This document shows positions 14,447 through 21,311 of a DNA stretch of 21,311 bases, one piece after another. The stretch is taken from positions 1-21,311 of IMG/VR virus record IMGVR_UViG_3300008050_000390; one strand, written 5' to 3'. The translations under genes were made by a program, and so were the position numbers. The stretch comes from a virus. The notes beneath the pieces are model-generated. The model had not been told where the DNA came from and searched no databases. It worked only from the letters and a program-made list of their open reading frames with translations. Positions within the stretch are counted from its first letter, which is position 1. Each line of letters begins with the position of its first letter.

Positions 14447-14449
14447 GAC

Positions 14450-15436
14450 CTACGTACTATAATAACTCTTAACTAAAGAGCCATCTTCAATCTGTTCTTT
14501 AAATTTCTCACCAAACTTAGCAAGCCTGTACTTCTCACCTTTATACTCGTAAAAACCTCCTTTATGGAATAATATCTTTTCTAACTTAACACCTAACATT
14601 ATGGTGTCTTTAACACTATCAAACCCTTTAGAATATAAAACATCTACTTCAACAGGGCCTCTAGGCTGAGACATTTTATTCTTAACTACAGACAATCTAC
14701 ACTCCATACCGATAGGATCACCTTTTATAACATTTTTAGTGTATATAAACCCTTTATTATGTGTTTTAATCCTAACAGAAGAATAAAATTTAATAGAGTT
14801 ACCATAAGGTGTTGTTTCAGGGTTGCCAAACATTACACCAATCTTCTCTCTTATTTGAGAAACTAATACTAATGAAACTTTACTATCCCATATTATCTTA
14901 TTGATTTTTCTTAGTGCTTTAGATACTATTCTAGCTTCTTCACCTAATGCTTTTGTATCTTCTATTTTTTCTGATTCTAATTGAGCTTTACTAGGCAATA
15001 CAGAAATTGAGTCTACAACTAAACATGCTTGTGTTTTATTAGCTTGTGCGAATTCACAAGCTGTAATTATTTTATCAAAAGCATCCTCAAGGTATTTTGA
15101 ACTTAATAGTAAAAGTTTTGAATCATCTAAGCCTAAAGTAGAAGCCCAACCAGACAATAAAGAATTCTCTGTATCCAGCATTATAGCAAGACCATCATTT
15201 TTCTGACAACTAGCAAGAAGATTCGCAGCTAAAATAGATTTACCTGAACTCTGCCACCCGAATATCTCTGTTAATCTACCATAAGGTACACCGCCACCTA
15301 ATGACCAATCTAAAGTTTTAGAACCAGTACTTAGAAAACCTAACTTATGTTCTGGTAATGGCTTATCTTTTAAAGTACAAGCATCTTTACCAAAACTAGC
15401 CAGTAAATCCTCAAATATGTTTTCATTTTTAACCAT
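14450..15436 (-). CDS. RecA-like recombinase
   Basis: The 328-residue protein has the RecA core: Walker A GWQSSGKS (60-67), the LDTEN block with the catalytic Glu90, and Walker B LVVDS (139-143). The L2 DNA-binding region, SQIREKIGVMFGNPETTPYG (193-212), is nearly the same as in bacterial RecA (NQIR.KIGVMFGNPETT.GG). It therefore looks closer to bacterial RecA than to T4 UvsX, although it lacks the long RecA C-terminal domain and the usual N-terminal helix is altered. It should form filaments on ssDNA for strand exchange and recombination-dependent replication. AGAGGA precedes the ATG by about seven bases. It is the last gene of the replication operon, with ssDNA-binding protein and a possible mediator just upstream. 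Confidence 0.92.
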   Translation of the reverse strand: MVKNENIFEDLLASFGKDACTLKDKPLPEHKLGFLSTGSKTLDWSLGGGVPYGRLTEIFGWQSSGKSILAANLLASCQKNDGLAIMLDTENSLLSGWASTLGLDDSKLLLLSSKYLEDAFDKIITACEFAQANKTQACLVVDSISVLPSKAQLESEKIEDTKALGEEARIVSKALRKINKIIWDSKVSLVLVSQIREKIGVMFGNPETTPYGNSIKFYSSVRIKTHNKGFIYTKNVIKGDPIGMECRLSVVKNKMSQPRGPVEVDVLYSKGFDSVKDTIMLGVKLEKILFHKGGFYEYKGEKYRLAKFGEKFKEQIEDGSLVKSYYST

Positions 15437-15445
15437 ATATTCCTC

Positions 15446-15529
15446 TTACTTCCACCAAAATAAAGCTATCAAACCAATAGGAAAAACAAGTACTGAGATA
15501 GTAATAATTATTGCTCTCCTTAAAAACAT
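15446..15529 (-). CDS. Tiny single-span membrane peptide, 27 aa
   Basis: An ATG at 15529 sits seven bases after AAAGGAGGG, one of the best ribosome binding sites in the window. The 27-residue product starts MFLRRAIIITISVLVF and ends with Trp-Trp-Lys, so one membrane helix with a positive cytoplasmic N-terminus is likely. It fills the gap between the ssDNA-binding and RecA genes, with nine bases to the next start. It may be a real micro-protein or a leader ORF that sets RecA translation. Confidence 0.55.
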   Translation of the reverse strand: MFLRRAIIITISVLVFPIGLIALFWWK

Positions 15530-15540
15530 AATACCCTCCT

Positions 15541-16332
15541 TTAACTAATTAAACTTTCTATCTCTTTAAGAAGATTTTCTTTTGAATTATCTTCACTATC
15601 TTCCTTATCTTCCTCTACAGTTACAGGTGCTTCTATGAGATTCTCTACCTCACTAACTACTGTTTCAGATTTAGTCCCATGAATATTATTAATAACAGCC
15701 TGTAATTCCAAAGGATCTCTAAAAGTTGCAATATCCTTATCCAAATCAAACATATTATCAATCCACTTATCTACTACAGCTTTATCAGAATGTAAAGGTG
15801 AAGTATTAGCAGCAGGTTTTAAGGTATACTTGGTATCTTCTTTAGTTGTACCTACTCTTTCTATAATCATATCTCTACCATTGTCAATATCTGTTATATC
15901 ACCATAATCTTCATCATACAGGTAACTTAAAATATTTTCATATAGTAATATACCTGACCTCATTACTTGAACACCTTTATCTTCTTCACCTCTTACTACA
16001 ATATTGTAATAAACACTCTTAGACGGATATAAACTAGAAGCTAATTCTTTGTTTCCTGCCAATTTAAGTTTATAAGCAAACTCACAAATAGGGCATTCCT
16101 TATTAATAACTTTTAAACAGTTATACATAGTATCATTTGGTGGAACTTTCCAATGCGATCTACATTCAAAAGCTATATCACCTGCCTCACTCCAAGGTGG
16201 CAATATCCTAATTCTAGTTGAACCTTGTGGTATCTTCCACATAGGTAAACCGCTTCTTTGTGATTCTTCTTCTAATCTCTGTTTAGATTGCTTTGCTCTT
16301 TCTTTATCCACTTTAAAAACTTTTCTAGACAT
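15541..16332 (-). CDS. T4 gp32-type single-stranded DNA binding protein
   Basis: This 263-residue protein starts at ATG 16332 behind AAGGAGGG; an upstream in-frame start at 16365 lacks such a site. A basic N-terminus (KVDKERAKQSKQR) is followed by an OB-fold core with LPMWKIPQGSTRIRILPPW. A zinc site is formed by His60, Cys72, Cys80 and Cys83, similar to the His-Cys-Cys-Cys site of T4 gp32 (64, 77, 87, 90). The C-terminal tail is strongly acidic (VEEDKEDSEDNS), as in ssDNA-binding proteins that recruit partners through it. It would protect ssDNA and act with the polymerase, RecA-like and mediator proteins encoded around it. Confidence 0.85.
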   Translation of the reverse strand: MSRKVFKVDKERAKQSKQRLEEESQRSGLPMWKIPQGSTRIRILPPWSEAGDIAFECRSHWKVPPNDTMYNCLKVINKECPICEFAYKLKLAGNKELASSLYPSKSVYYNIVVRGEEDKGVQVMRSGILLYENILSYLYDEDYGDITDIDNGRDMIIERVGTTKEDTKYTLKPAANTSPLHSDKAVVDKWIDNMFDLDKDIATFRDPLELQAVINNIHGTKSETVVSEVENLIEAPVTVEEDKEDSEDNSKENLLKEIESLIS

Positions 16333-16358
16333 CTTTATTTCCCTCCTTAGATAATAAA

Positions 16359-16409
16359 CTACCACAAATAAATTAAAAACAGTGTTACAGCAACATATGT
16401 CATAATCAT
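16359..16409 (-). CDS. Tiny hydrophobic peptide, 16 aa
   Basis: MIMTYVAVTLFLIYLW starts at ATG 16409 with AAGGAG about eight bases upstream and ends 26 bases before the ssDNA-binding protein start. All residues but Thr are hydrophobic or aromatic, so it should insert in a membrane. The strong site and its place in an otherwise empty gap argue for translation, but at 16 residues it could also be a translational spacer or leader. Confidence 0.4.
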   Translation of the reverse strand: MIMTYVAVTLFLIYLW

Positions 16410-16430
16410 ACTATACTCTCCTTTCCTTTA

Positions 16431-16835
16431 TTATGTGTTTTCTGTAACATCAGAATCTACTTTACGATTAAAACCTATACTCTTTAGCATATCTTTCTTC
16501 ATTACAACTGCATCTCTGTTACCTTTATAAAGTTCCCATTTGCGTACACTGTCTACATACTCTTTTTTATGTTTAATTACAGCTGGACTAATATTCACAA
16601 TTTCTTTACACTTATTATCAGTATTACCATTCTCACTCTTTGCATCTAAAAATACTTGTGAAGATATTCTTTTTAATTCATCTTTAGCTGTTAAATGTTC
16701 TGCGTATGATTCTGCTGTTAATCTTGAAAATATATAAAATGATTTAACTACCTTAATATATTCTCCTTCTAAATCGTCTGGATTTATATTATATAAATCC
16801 TCTACATATTTCTCAAACTCTTTATTCAAATTCAT
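16431..16835 (-). CDS. Helical protein in the position of a recombination mediator (UvsY-like?)
   Basis: The 134-residue protein is charged and almost entirely helical. Its layout resembles T4 UvsY: an N-terminal helix region, a central KDELKRISSQVFLDAK stretch comparable with the UvsY KKEMLRIEAQ region, and C-terminal helices ending in MKKDMLKSIGF. It is encoded just upstream of a gp32-like and a RecA-like gene, the partners of UvsY, which loads recombinase on gp32-covered ssDNA. The sequence similarity is weak and could be chance. It has its own promoter (16842-16870), and no ribosome binding site precedes ATG 16835, so the mRNA may be leaderless. Confidence 0.45.
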   Translation of the reverse strand: MNLNKEFEKYVEDLYNINPDDLEGEYIKVVKSFYIFSRLTAESYAEHLTAKDELKRISSQVFLDAKSENGNTDNKCKEIVNISPAVIKHKKEYVDSVRKWELYKGNRDAVVMKKDMLKSIGFNRKVDSDVTENT

Positions 16836-16841
16836 AATCTT

Positions 16842-16870
16842 ATTATACCCCCTTTTTTAAAAAAAGTCAA
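16842..16870 (-). promoter_or_regulatory. Near-consensus promoter for the recombination genes
   Basis: TTGACT (16865-16870), 17 bases, TATAAT (16842-16847): 11 of 12 positions match the sigma70 consensus with ideal spacing. The spacer contains the palindrome TTTTTTAAAAAA and GGGGG next to the -10. The predicted start is at or within three bases of ATG 16835. The promoter fills the whole gap between the two genes. Confidence 0.82.
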
Positions 16871-16872
16871 GT

Positions 16873-17172
16873 TTATTTATCATTATTATTTTTGCTTGAC
16901 ATATTAAAACTATTTTTCAACCTTCTTATTGCAACTATTTCTTTTTGTTCTGCTGGTAAATAGGCGAAAGACTCTAAATCATAACAATCTATTAGTTCAC
17001 AATAATGCTTATAACAAACATATGTTTTTGCCTTTTTCAAACCTTTATCATGAGGTATTTCAGCATAATAAAATACCTCTAAGTTTGTTACTAATCTTTT
17101 GCAAATAGCACACTCACCTGACCTTTCAACAGGCTCTCCATTGAAATTTAGTTTCTTTTTACATTCTTTCAT
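16873..17172 (-). CDS. Small zinc-binding protein, 99 aa
   Basis: ATG 17172 overlaps the last base of the ligase stop codon (TAATG) and has AAGGAAAG upstream; an earlier in-frame ATG at 17202 lies inside the ligase gene. Cys21-x2-Cys24 and Cys53-x2-His56-x-Cys58 suggest a treble-clef-like zinc site. The C-terminal third is helical and basic. No nuclease motif (HNH, Endo VII) is visible. It follows the ligase and precedes a promoter, in the replication operon, so a DNA- or protein-binding accessory role is plausible. I do not recognise the family. Confidence 0.6.
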   Translation of the reverse strand: MKECKKKLNFNGEPVERSGECAICKRLVTNLEVFYYAEIPHDKGLKKAKTYVCYKHYCELIDCYDLESFAYLPAEQKEIVAIRRLKNSFNMSSKNNNDK

Positions 17173-18452
17173 TATAACACTCTTTCCTTTCCATGTACAC
17201 ATTTAATAGTTGGAAATCTTAAAGATATACCTCCTTCCTGATTTTTTGTTTCTTCAAAATATTGTACTGTAATAGTCTTTCCTAATATTTCATCTGGATG
17301 TTTATAATAGAATTCCCTTTGTTCTTTAGAGAAACCAGACCCAACTTTAACCTTATTATTTTTATGCTCTATTATCACAGAAGCTAAAGTTTCACGTTCA
17401 ATATCTTGACCATCTTCTAAGAATCTCATGTTATCCATTATGATATTTTCAACAATATACTCGGCATCCATAAAAGTTTTTACTTTTAATAGATTATTAG
17501 TTCTCTTTCCCTCATAACCAACATCCTTTCTTAACATTACACCTTCATACCCTCTTTTTGTAGCATTTTCTACTAGTTTAGTTAATTCATCTAAAGAGGT
17601 TATTTTAGTTTGTTCTAGTATTTCTACATTCTTAATTTTAGACTTACCGCTAGAAAATCTAGGTGAATTATTTAACCTTTCCATAAGAGTACTACTAGAT
17701 TTCTTACTATTAAATTCTTCAATGGTTAGACAATCGAACATAAAAAACTTAGGATTTTCAATGGTATGGTCTTTCTTTCTTATCTCTTTCATTACCGATT
17801 GAAAATCTTCAACACCATTTTTTACTATACAAACTTCACCATCTAAAACCATATTTCCTAGACCACTTAAATTTTCTTCTAGTACACCTAAAGTATAAAA
17901 CCTCTTACCAGTCCTGGAATAAAATTCAACAATACCATTTTCTATTTTAATGACACATCTTACACCATCTAACTTTCTACTACCATACCATTCTCCACTA
18001 TCTACATTTATCATACCACTTACATATTTATTAGCCAATGCAACTTTAAATTCTGGTATTAACCCTGGTATAACTTTATTAATAAGACTTGCATTTGCTC
18101 TTGTCTCTATATCTTTATCTAATATGTCATAGATAAGTTGGTCGTATAATATATGATTAAATATAAATTGTTTAACCTCTAATATAGCCTTATGACCTGT
18201 TATTTTTCTATTAGAAAGTCTGTCTAATAGCTGAAATAAGCAATCGTTACCACTTCCACCAGCTATTTGTGTATTTTTCTTTACATTATCACTTGTTACA
18301 CCATACGTCTTACTATCGTCATTAGTATATTTTAATACCTTAATAATAAAGGCATTATCCTTATACTTAGATAGTATTACCTTCTTTTTATTTGAAGATG
18401 AAGTTGCTTTCATTTCATCTACAAATGTTTGTAAAGATTTAAAATCATCCAT
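17172..18452 (-). CDS. ATP-dependent DNA ligase
   Basis: Motif I is SRKLDGVR with Lys160 as the AMP-accepting lysine and Arg165. The other nucleotidyltransferase motifs follow in order: LDGEVC (203-208), FFMFD (236-240), YEGVMLR (302-308) and LLKVK (321-325). An OB-fold segment (about 335-425) with KVKVGSGFS and RFPTIKC comes last. About 150 residues precede the catalytic core, resembling the N-terminal DNA-binding part of T4-type ligases more than the short T7 form. All catalytic residues appear intact, so it should seal nicks in the replicating genome. It starts behind AGGAGGGAG and lies 23 bases after the polymerase gene. Confidence 0.92.
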   Translation of the reverse strand: MDDFKSLQTFVDEMKATSSSNKKKVILSKYKDNAFIIKVLKYTNDDSKTYGVTSDNVKKNTQIAGGSGNDCLFQLLDRLSNRKITGHKAILEVKQFIFNHILYDQLIYDILDKDIETRANASLINKVIPGLIPEFKVALANKYVSGMINVDSGEWYGSRKLDGVRCVIKIENGIVEFYSRTGKRFYTLGVLEENLSGLGNMVLDGEVCIVKNGVEDFQSVMKEIRKKDHTIENPKFFMFDCLTIEEFNSKKSSSTLMERLNNSPRFSSGKSKIKNVEILEQTKITSLDELTKLVENATKRGYEGVMLRKDVGYEGKRTNNLLKVKTFMDAEYIVENIIMDNMRFLEDGQDIERETLASVIIEHKNNKVKVGSGFSKEQREFYYKHPDEILGKTITVQYFEETKNQEGGISLRFPTIKCVHGKERVL

Positions 18453-18475
18453 ATTTACTCCCTCCTATTATTGTT

Positions 18476-20827
18476 TTAACATTCACCCCAAGATTTACCT
18501 ATTTTTATATCTACAAGAACATCCCCCATTACAGTATCTTTCTCTAATATAAGTTTAATTTTTTCAACTAAGTCTTCTTCATCATCGTGTATTATGAAAT
18601 ACACAGCATCATGTTTTGTGTGTATAAGTTTACTCTTTTTATCTTTTAAGAAATTATGTACTGCAAGAACTTTAGGCCAGAATATAGCTGAACTTCCAGA
18701 TTGTATAGGAAAATTTACAGCCTGCCTTGTAATATCATGGTCTATATCATATATCTTATACTTTGATGTTATAAACCTTCTTGTTCTACCAGCTATATCT
18801 TCAATATAACCAAACTTTAAAGCAAAATCACTATATTCTTTAAGTAGAATACTAGCTTTAGGGAACTTCTTAAAGAAACCTTTCTTTAGTTTTATTGCAT
18901 AATCTAAAGAAATACCAAATTCTTCAGAGATACTCTTTGGACCTCTCCCATATAAAGTACCATAAACAACACCTTTAACTTGTGCCCATATCTCCTCACT
19001 ATAATCTATACCAGCAATTATTTTAGTTAGCTGTACTTTAGCATCTGGTGCATCTAGTATTTTACTTAGTTTTTTATCTTTTGATAAATATGCTGCTATT
19101 CTAAGCTCAAACTGTTTATAGTCCATACCAACAAACTTATAACCTTCTGGTGCAACATAACAGTCTCTAAAACCACCTTCCCTTGGTATTGTATGTAAAG
19201 ATGAGGCTAAACGACCGCTTACTGTACCATTAAGATTATTTTCATTATGTAACTTATTATCACTTTGTAGCATACAAAACAAATCATTACTATAATCTGG
19301 CTCGTAAGAATCTAAATCACTTAATAACGTTGATAGTTGTATTTCATTATTCATTGATATGTACTTTGATGTATCTTCTTCAGAAACGGTATCAGGAACA
19401 TTAATATCAAATTTAATCTCTTTCATTAAATACGTACCTAAGCTCTTAACAAGAGTTCTAGCATCATGTAATAAACTAGGAGCTTCATGTTTAGATTTTA
19501 AAGATTTTAGTACTTTTTCATCTGTACTATAACCACCAGACGGTGTTTTCTTATCAGACCGCAACCCTAAAACATTAAATAGTGTATCACCAACCTGTTT
19601 AGGCGATTGCCAGTTTATATCAGCAATCCCAGTTAACTTACGTTTAATCCTAACAAGATCAATGTTCTTATTTATATTTAATAGTTTTAACTTATTAATA
19701 TCAACAGGTATACCTTCTATCTCTATATCAATTAACATTTGATTTACTGGCATTGTAGTTTCAAAGAACAACTTAGAAAAACCTTCATCTATTATCTTCT
19801 TATAAAAGAGTTTATACAACCTATACGTTACATCTGCATCAGCATTATTATACTTAGCCACAATATTTTGATCCATCTTATCCATTGCTACTTTAGTAGA
19901 TAGATTATAATAAGAAACATCAGTATATAATGAAGCTAAAGATTTCAACCCATAAGAAATATTATCATTCAATAAGCCTATCGCAGCATATGTATCAAAG
20001 AACCAATTAACCGTATCAATATTATATCTTATTTTAAGAAATTTACAGTCGAACTTTGAATGTGTTATTTTCTTAGCTGGTAATGAAAATATCTTTTTAT
20101 AGTACTCTAAATTAAAAGGTAAACATATAGCAACTCCTTCTTTAAAGGAAAACGAGCATGTTACTAGATCATCTTTATAAGGATTAAGTCCAGTAGTTTC
20201 TATATCAAAAGCAAACTCGTCTACCTTTTTTAATATATTATATACTCTATCATAGTCATCTGAAAATACATACTTAGTAGGTATCTGAGTATATTTGCCT
20301 TCTGCTAGTTCAAAACCTTTCTTTATATCTGATTGCATAGCATATAAATTTTTTATTACACTTAGAGATGCTTTTGGTGCAAAAGTAGGAATTACACTAT
20401 ATTTATCCTTTTTAAATACATACCCTCTAACATCAGATAATTTAATTTTACCTAGAAAATATTTAGAAGCTATTGCACCTAAAGCGATAATAACTTTAGG
20501 TTTTATTACTTCTATCTCCTTTTCTAATAACTTAGAACAAGCACTTATTTCTGTTATTTTAGGATTTACACCACCTTTGGTATTACATTTAACCAACATT
20601 GTAGCATAAACATTGTTCCTTTTATAACCAGCTTTTTCTATACATTCACTCAGCAGAGACCCAACATTACCAGAAAGAGCTGTACCAAATACAGAATCAT
20701 TCTGACTTATAAAATCACCTACAAACATAATATCACTGGTTACAAGACCATTACCAGTAATACAATGTTCTCTACCTTTATTTCTATTATGTTCACCTAA
20801 ATAACATAAATCACACTCTTTTTCCAT
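18476..20827 (-). CDS. DNA polymerase (family A) with N-terminal degenerate uracil-DNA-glycosylase domain
   Basis: Length is 783 residues from ATG 20827, six bases after GGAGGGGG; a TTG two codons earlier is too close to that site. Residues 1-160 align with family 4 UDGs: Cys5, Cys8, Cys81 and Cys97 match the [4Fe-4S] cysteines, including the 15-residue spacing of the last pair. The water-activating motif is GDFISQND instead of GEGPGEEE, and the catalytic His motif is FAPKAS instead of FHPA. Residues 205-340 are a 3'-5' exonuclease with Asp208/Glu210, Asp260 and Asp330 intact. Residues 360-783 are the polymerase: Asp569 in GMDYKQFELR, Lys618 and Tyr622 in VKGVVYG, and His739-Asp740 in KHDAV. 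A similar UDG-polymerase fusion is known in Bacillus phage SPO1. Confidence 0.93.
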   Translation of the reverse strand: MEKECDLCYLGEHNRNKGREHCITGNGLVTSDIMFVGDFISQNDSVFGTALSGNVGSLLSECIEKAGYKRNNVYATMLVKCNTKGGVNPKITEISACSKLLEKEIEVIKPKVIIALGAIASKYFLGKIKLSDVRGYVFKKDKYSVIPTFAPKASLSVIKNLYAMQSDIKKGFELAEGKYTQIPTKYVFSDDYDRVYNILKKVDEFAFDIETTGLNPYKDDLVTCSFSFKEGVAICLPFNLEYYKKIFSLPAKKITHSKFDCKFLKIRYNIDTVNWFFDTYAAIGLLNDNISYGLKSLASLYTDVSYYNLSTKVAMDKMDQNIVAKYNNADADVTYRLYKLFYKKIIDEGFSKLFFETTMPVNQMLIDIEIEGIPVDINKLKLLNINKNIDLVRIKRKLTGIADINWQSPKQVGDTLFNVLGLRSDKKTPSGGYSTDEKVLKSLKSKHEAPSLLHDARTLVKSLGTYLMKEIKFDINVPDTVSEEDTSKYISMNNEIQLSTLLSDLDSYEPDYSNDLFCMLQSDNKLHNENNLNGTVSGRLASSLHTIPREGGFRDCYVAPEGYKFVGMDYKQFELRIAAYLSKDKKLSKILDAPDAKVQLTKIIAGIDYSEEIWAQVKGVVYGTLYGRGPKSISEEFGISLDYAIKLKKGFFKKFPKASILLKEYSDFALKFGYIEDIAGRTRRFITSKYKIYDIDHDITRQAVNFPIQSGSSAIFWPKVLAVHNFLKDKKSKLIHTKHDAVYFIIHDDEEDLVEKIKLILEKDTVMGDVLVDIKIGKSWGEC

Positions 20828-20849
20828 TAACAACCCCCTCCAACAAAAA

Positions 20850-21104
20850 TTATTTCATAATTATTTCTTTTAAGTTCACCCAACGAGATTTTCTATCATA
20901 CTTTCCATAAAGATAGAATTTATAATCTTTAAACTGCTCAGTATTAAAATTTTTCCTCATATGTTCTATAATAACATCTTCGGTGTACCCTTGACTTTTA
21001 CGCATATCACCTAACCAGTCCTCTGGTACGTCATCATCATACTTTTTAACTTTAACACTTAAAAGATCATTTTTAATTGTTGGTGTACCACAACCTGTAC
21101 CCAT
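20850..21104 (-). CDS. Unknown small protein, 84 aa
   Basis: The start at ATG 21104 (MGTGCGTPT) is chosen over an upstream in-frame ATG because AAGGAGAG lies about seven bases before it. The protein is Lys/Asp-rich with an aromatic C-terminal part (DYKFYLYGKYDRKSRWV), no membrane helix and a single Cys. It is separated from the polymerase gene by 22 bases and probably shares its transcript. I recognise no family. Confidence 0.55.
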   Translation of the reverse strand: MGTGCGTPTIKNDLLSVKVKKYDDDVPEDWLGDMRKSQGYTEDVIIEHMRKNFNTEQFKDYKFYLYGKYDRKSRWVNLKEIIMK

Positions 21105-21114
21105 AATACTCTCC

Positions 21115-21311
21115 TTATATACCTCCAAATTTTGATGTAGTAAAGTTATAACCGCCTGGAGTAACTCTTTTAACTTTATAAATTATTTCATCATTGCTAT
21201 TATTACAACCTACACATACTCTATTATGTATACCATAACTTTTAAATACTGTACCACATTTTAAACAAATTCTTTTTTTAATACTTTTTATTTCATTACT
21301 AACGTATTTAC
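21115..21311 (-). CDS. Zinc-ribbon protein, C-terminal part (cut by the right edge)
   Basis: The frame is open from the window edge to TAA at 21115-21117, giving 64 residues. It contains Cys-Leu-Lys-Cys-Gly and, after 13 residues, Cys-Val-Gly-Cys (about residues 16-36 of the visible part), a small zinc ribbon or knuckle. The C-terminal tail is Gly/Thr-rich. The stop lies ten bases before the next start, as in an operon. The start and full length are outside the window. Confidence 0.55.
   Translation of the reverse strand, partial: KYVSNEIKSIKKRICLKCGTVFKSYGIHNRVCVGCNNSNDEIIYKVKRVTPGGYNFTTSKFGGI

Larger units (their letters stand above)
14281..14449. other. Gene-free boundary region with inverted repeats
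   Basis: Between the RecA-like stop and the terminator there is no convincing gene. The region holds an 11-bp inverted repeat (14396-14446), a smaller hairpin near 14370-14386 (AAGAG...CTCTT), a T3-promoter-like sequence (14346-14368) and an A/T-only stretch (about 14310-14345). A 13-codon plus-strand ORF starts at the ATG near 14299 behind GGAGG, but nothing else supports it. The region could be a transcribed structured 3' leader, a non-coding RNA or a replication origin. Confidence 0.5.

Overview
The window is a piece of an AT-rich tailed-phage genome (Caudoviricetes, HK97-fold capsid). All convincing genes lie on the minus strand and are read right to left, mostly spaced by a few bases or overlapping, and usually preceded by AGGAG-type ribosome binding sites. 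No rRNA, tRNA, integrase, transposase or CRISPR array is visible. The host cannot be named from the sequence.

Replication and recombination module (about 21311 down to 14450). A partial zinc-ribbon protein and a small unknown protein are followed by a family A DNA polymerase with an N-terminal uracil-DNA-glycosylase-like domain that keeps its iron-sulfur cysteines but has lost its catalytic motifs. Next come an ATP-dependent DNA ligase, a small zinc protein, a possible recombination mediator in a UvsY-like position, a T4 gp32-type single-stranded DNA binding protein and a RecA-like recombinase. Two tiny hydrophobic ORFs with strong ribosome binding sites sit just upstream of the ssDNA-binding and RecA genes. 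A near-consensus promoter inside the module ends directly at the start codon of the mediator-like gene.

Boundary (14449 to 14179). This 271-base gene-free stretch holds an 11-bp inverted repeat, a plus-strand match to the phage T3 promoter core, a strong minus-strand terminator closing the replication operon, and a sigma70-type promoter for the late genes. That promoter also abuts the first start codon, so two operons in this window may make leaderless mRNA.

Packaging and head module (14178 down to 7306). In order these are small terminase, large terminase, portal, a PAPS-reductase-family protein, a prohead protease carrying a coiled-coil scaffold with its own internal start, and the major capsid protein. 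Two tandem hairpins follow the capsid gene.

Neck and accessory module (7185 down to 1). Small genes come first: a lipoprotein, a 62-residue protein and a two-helix membrane protein. Then come a head-tail connector, a stopper-like protein with an inserted beta-rich segment, a three-domain GT2 glycosyltransferase, an HK97-gp10-like neck protein, a GT9-like glycosyltransferase, a C2H2 zinc-finger protein, a probable promoter, three small unknown genes and the start of a fibre gene that leaves the window. Two glycosyltransferase genes interleaved with neck genes suggest that this phage glycosylates its virion or a host surface structure. No tape-measure or tail-tube gene is inside the window.
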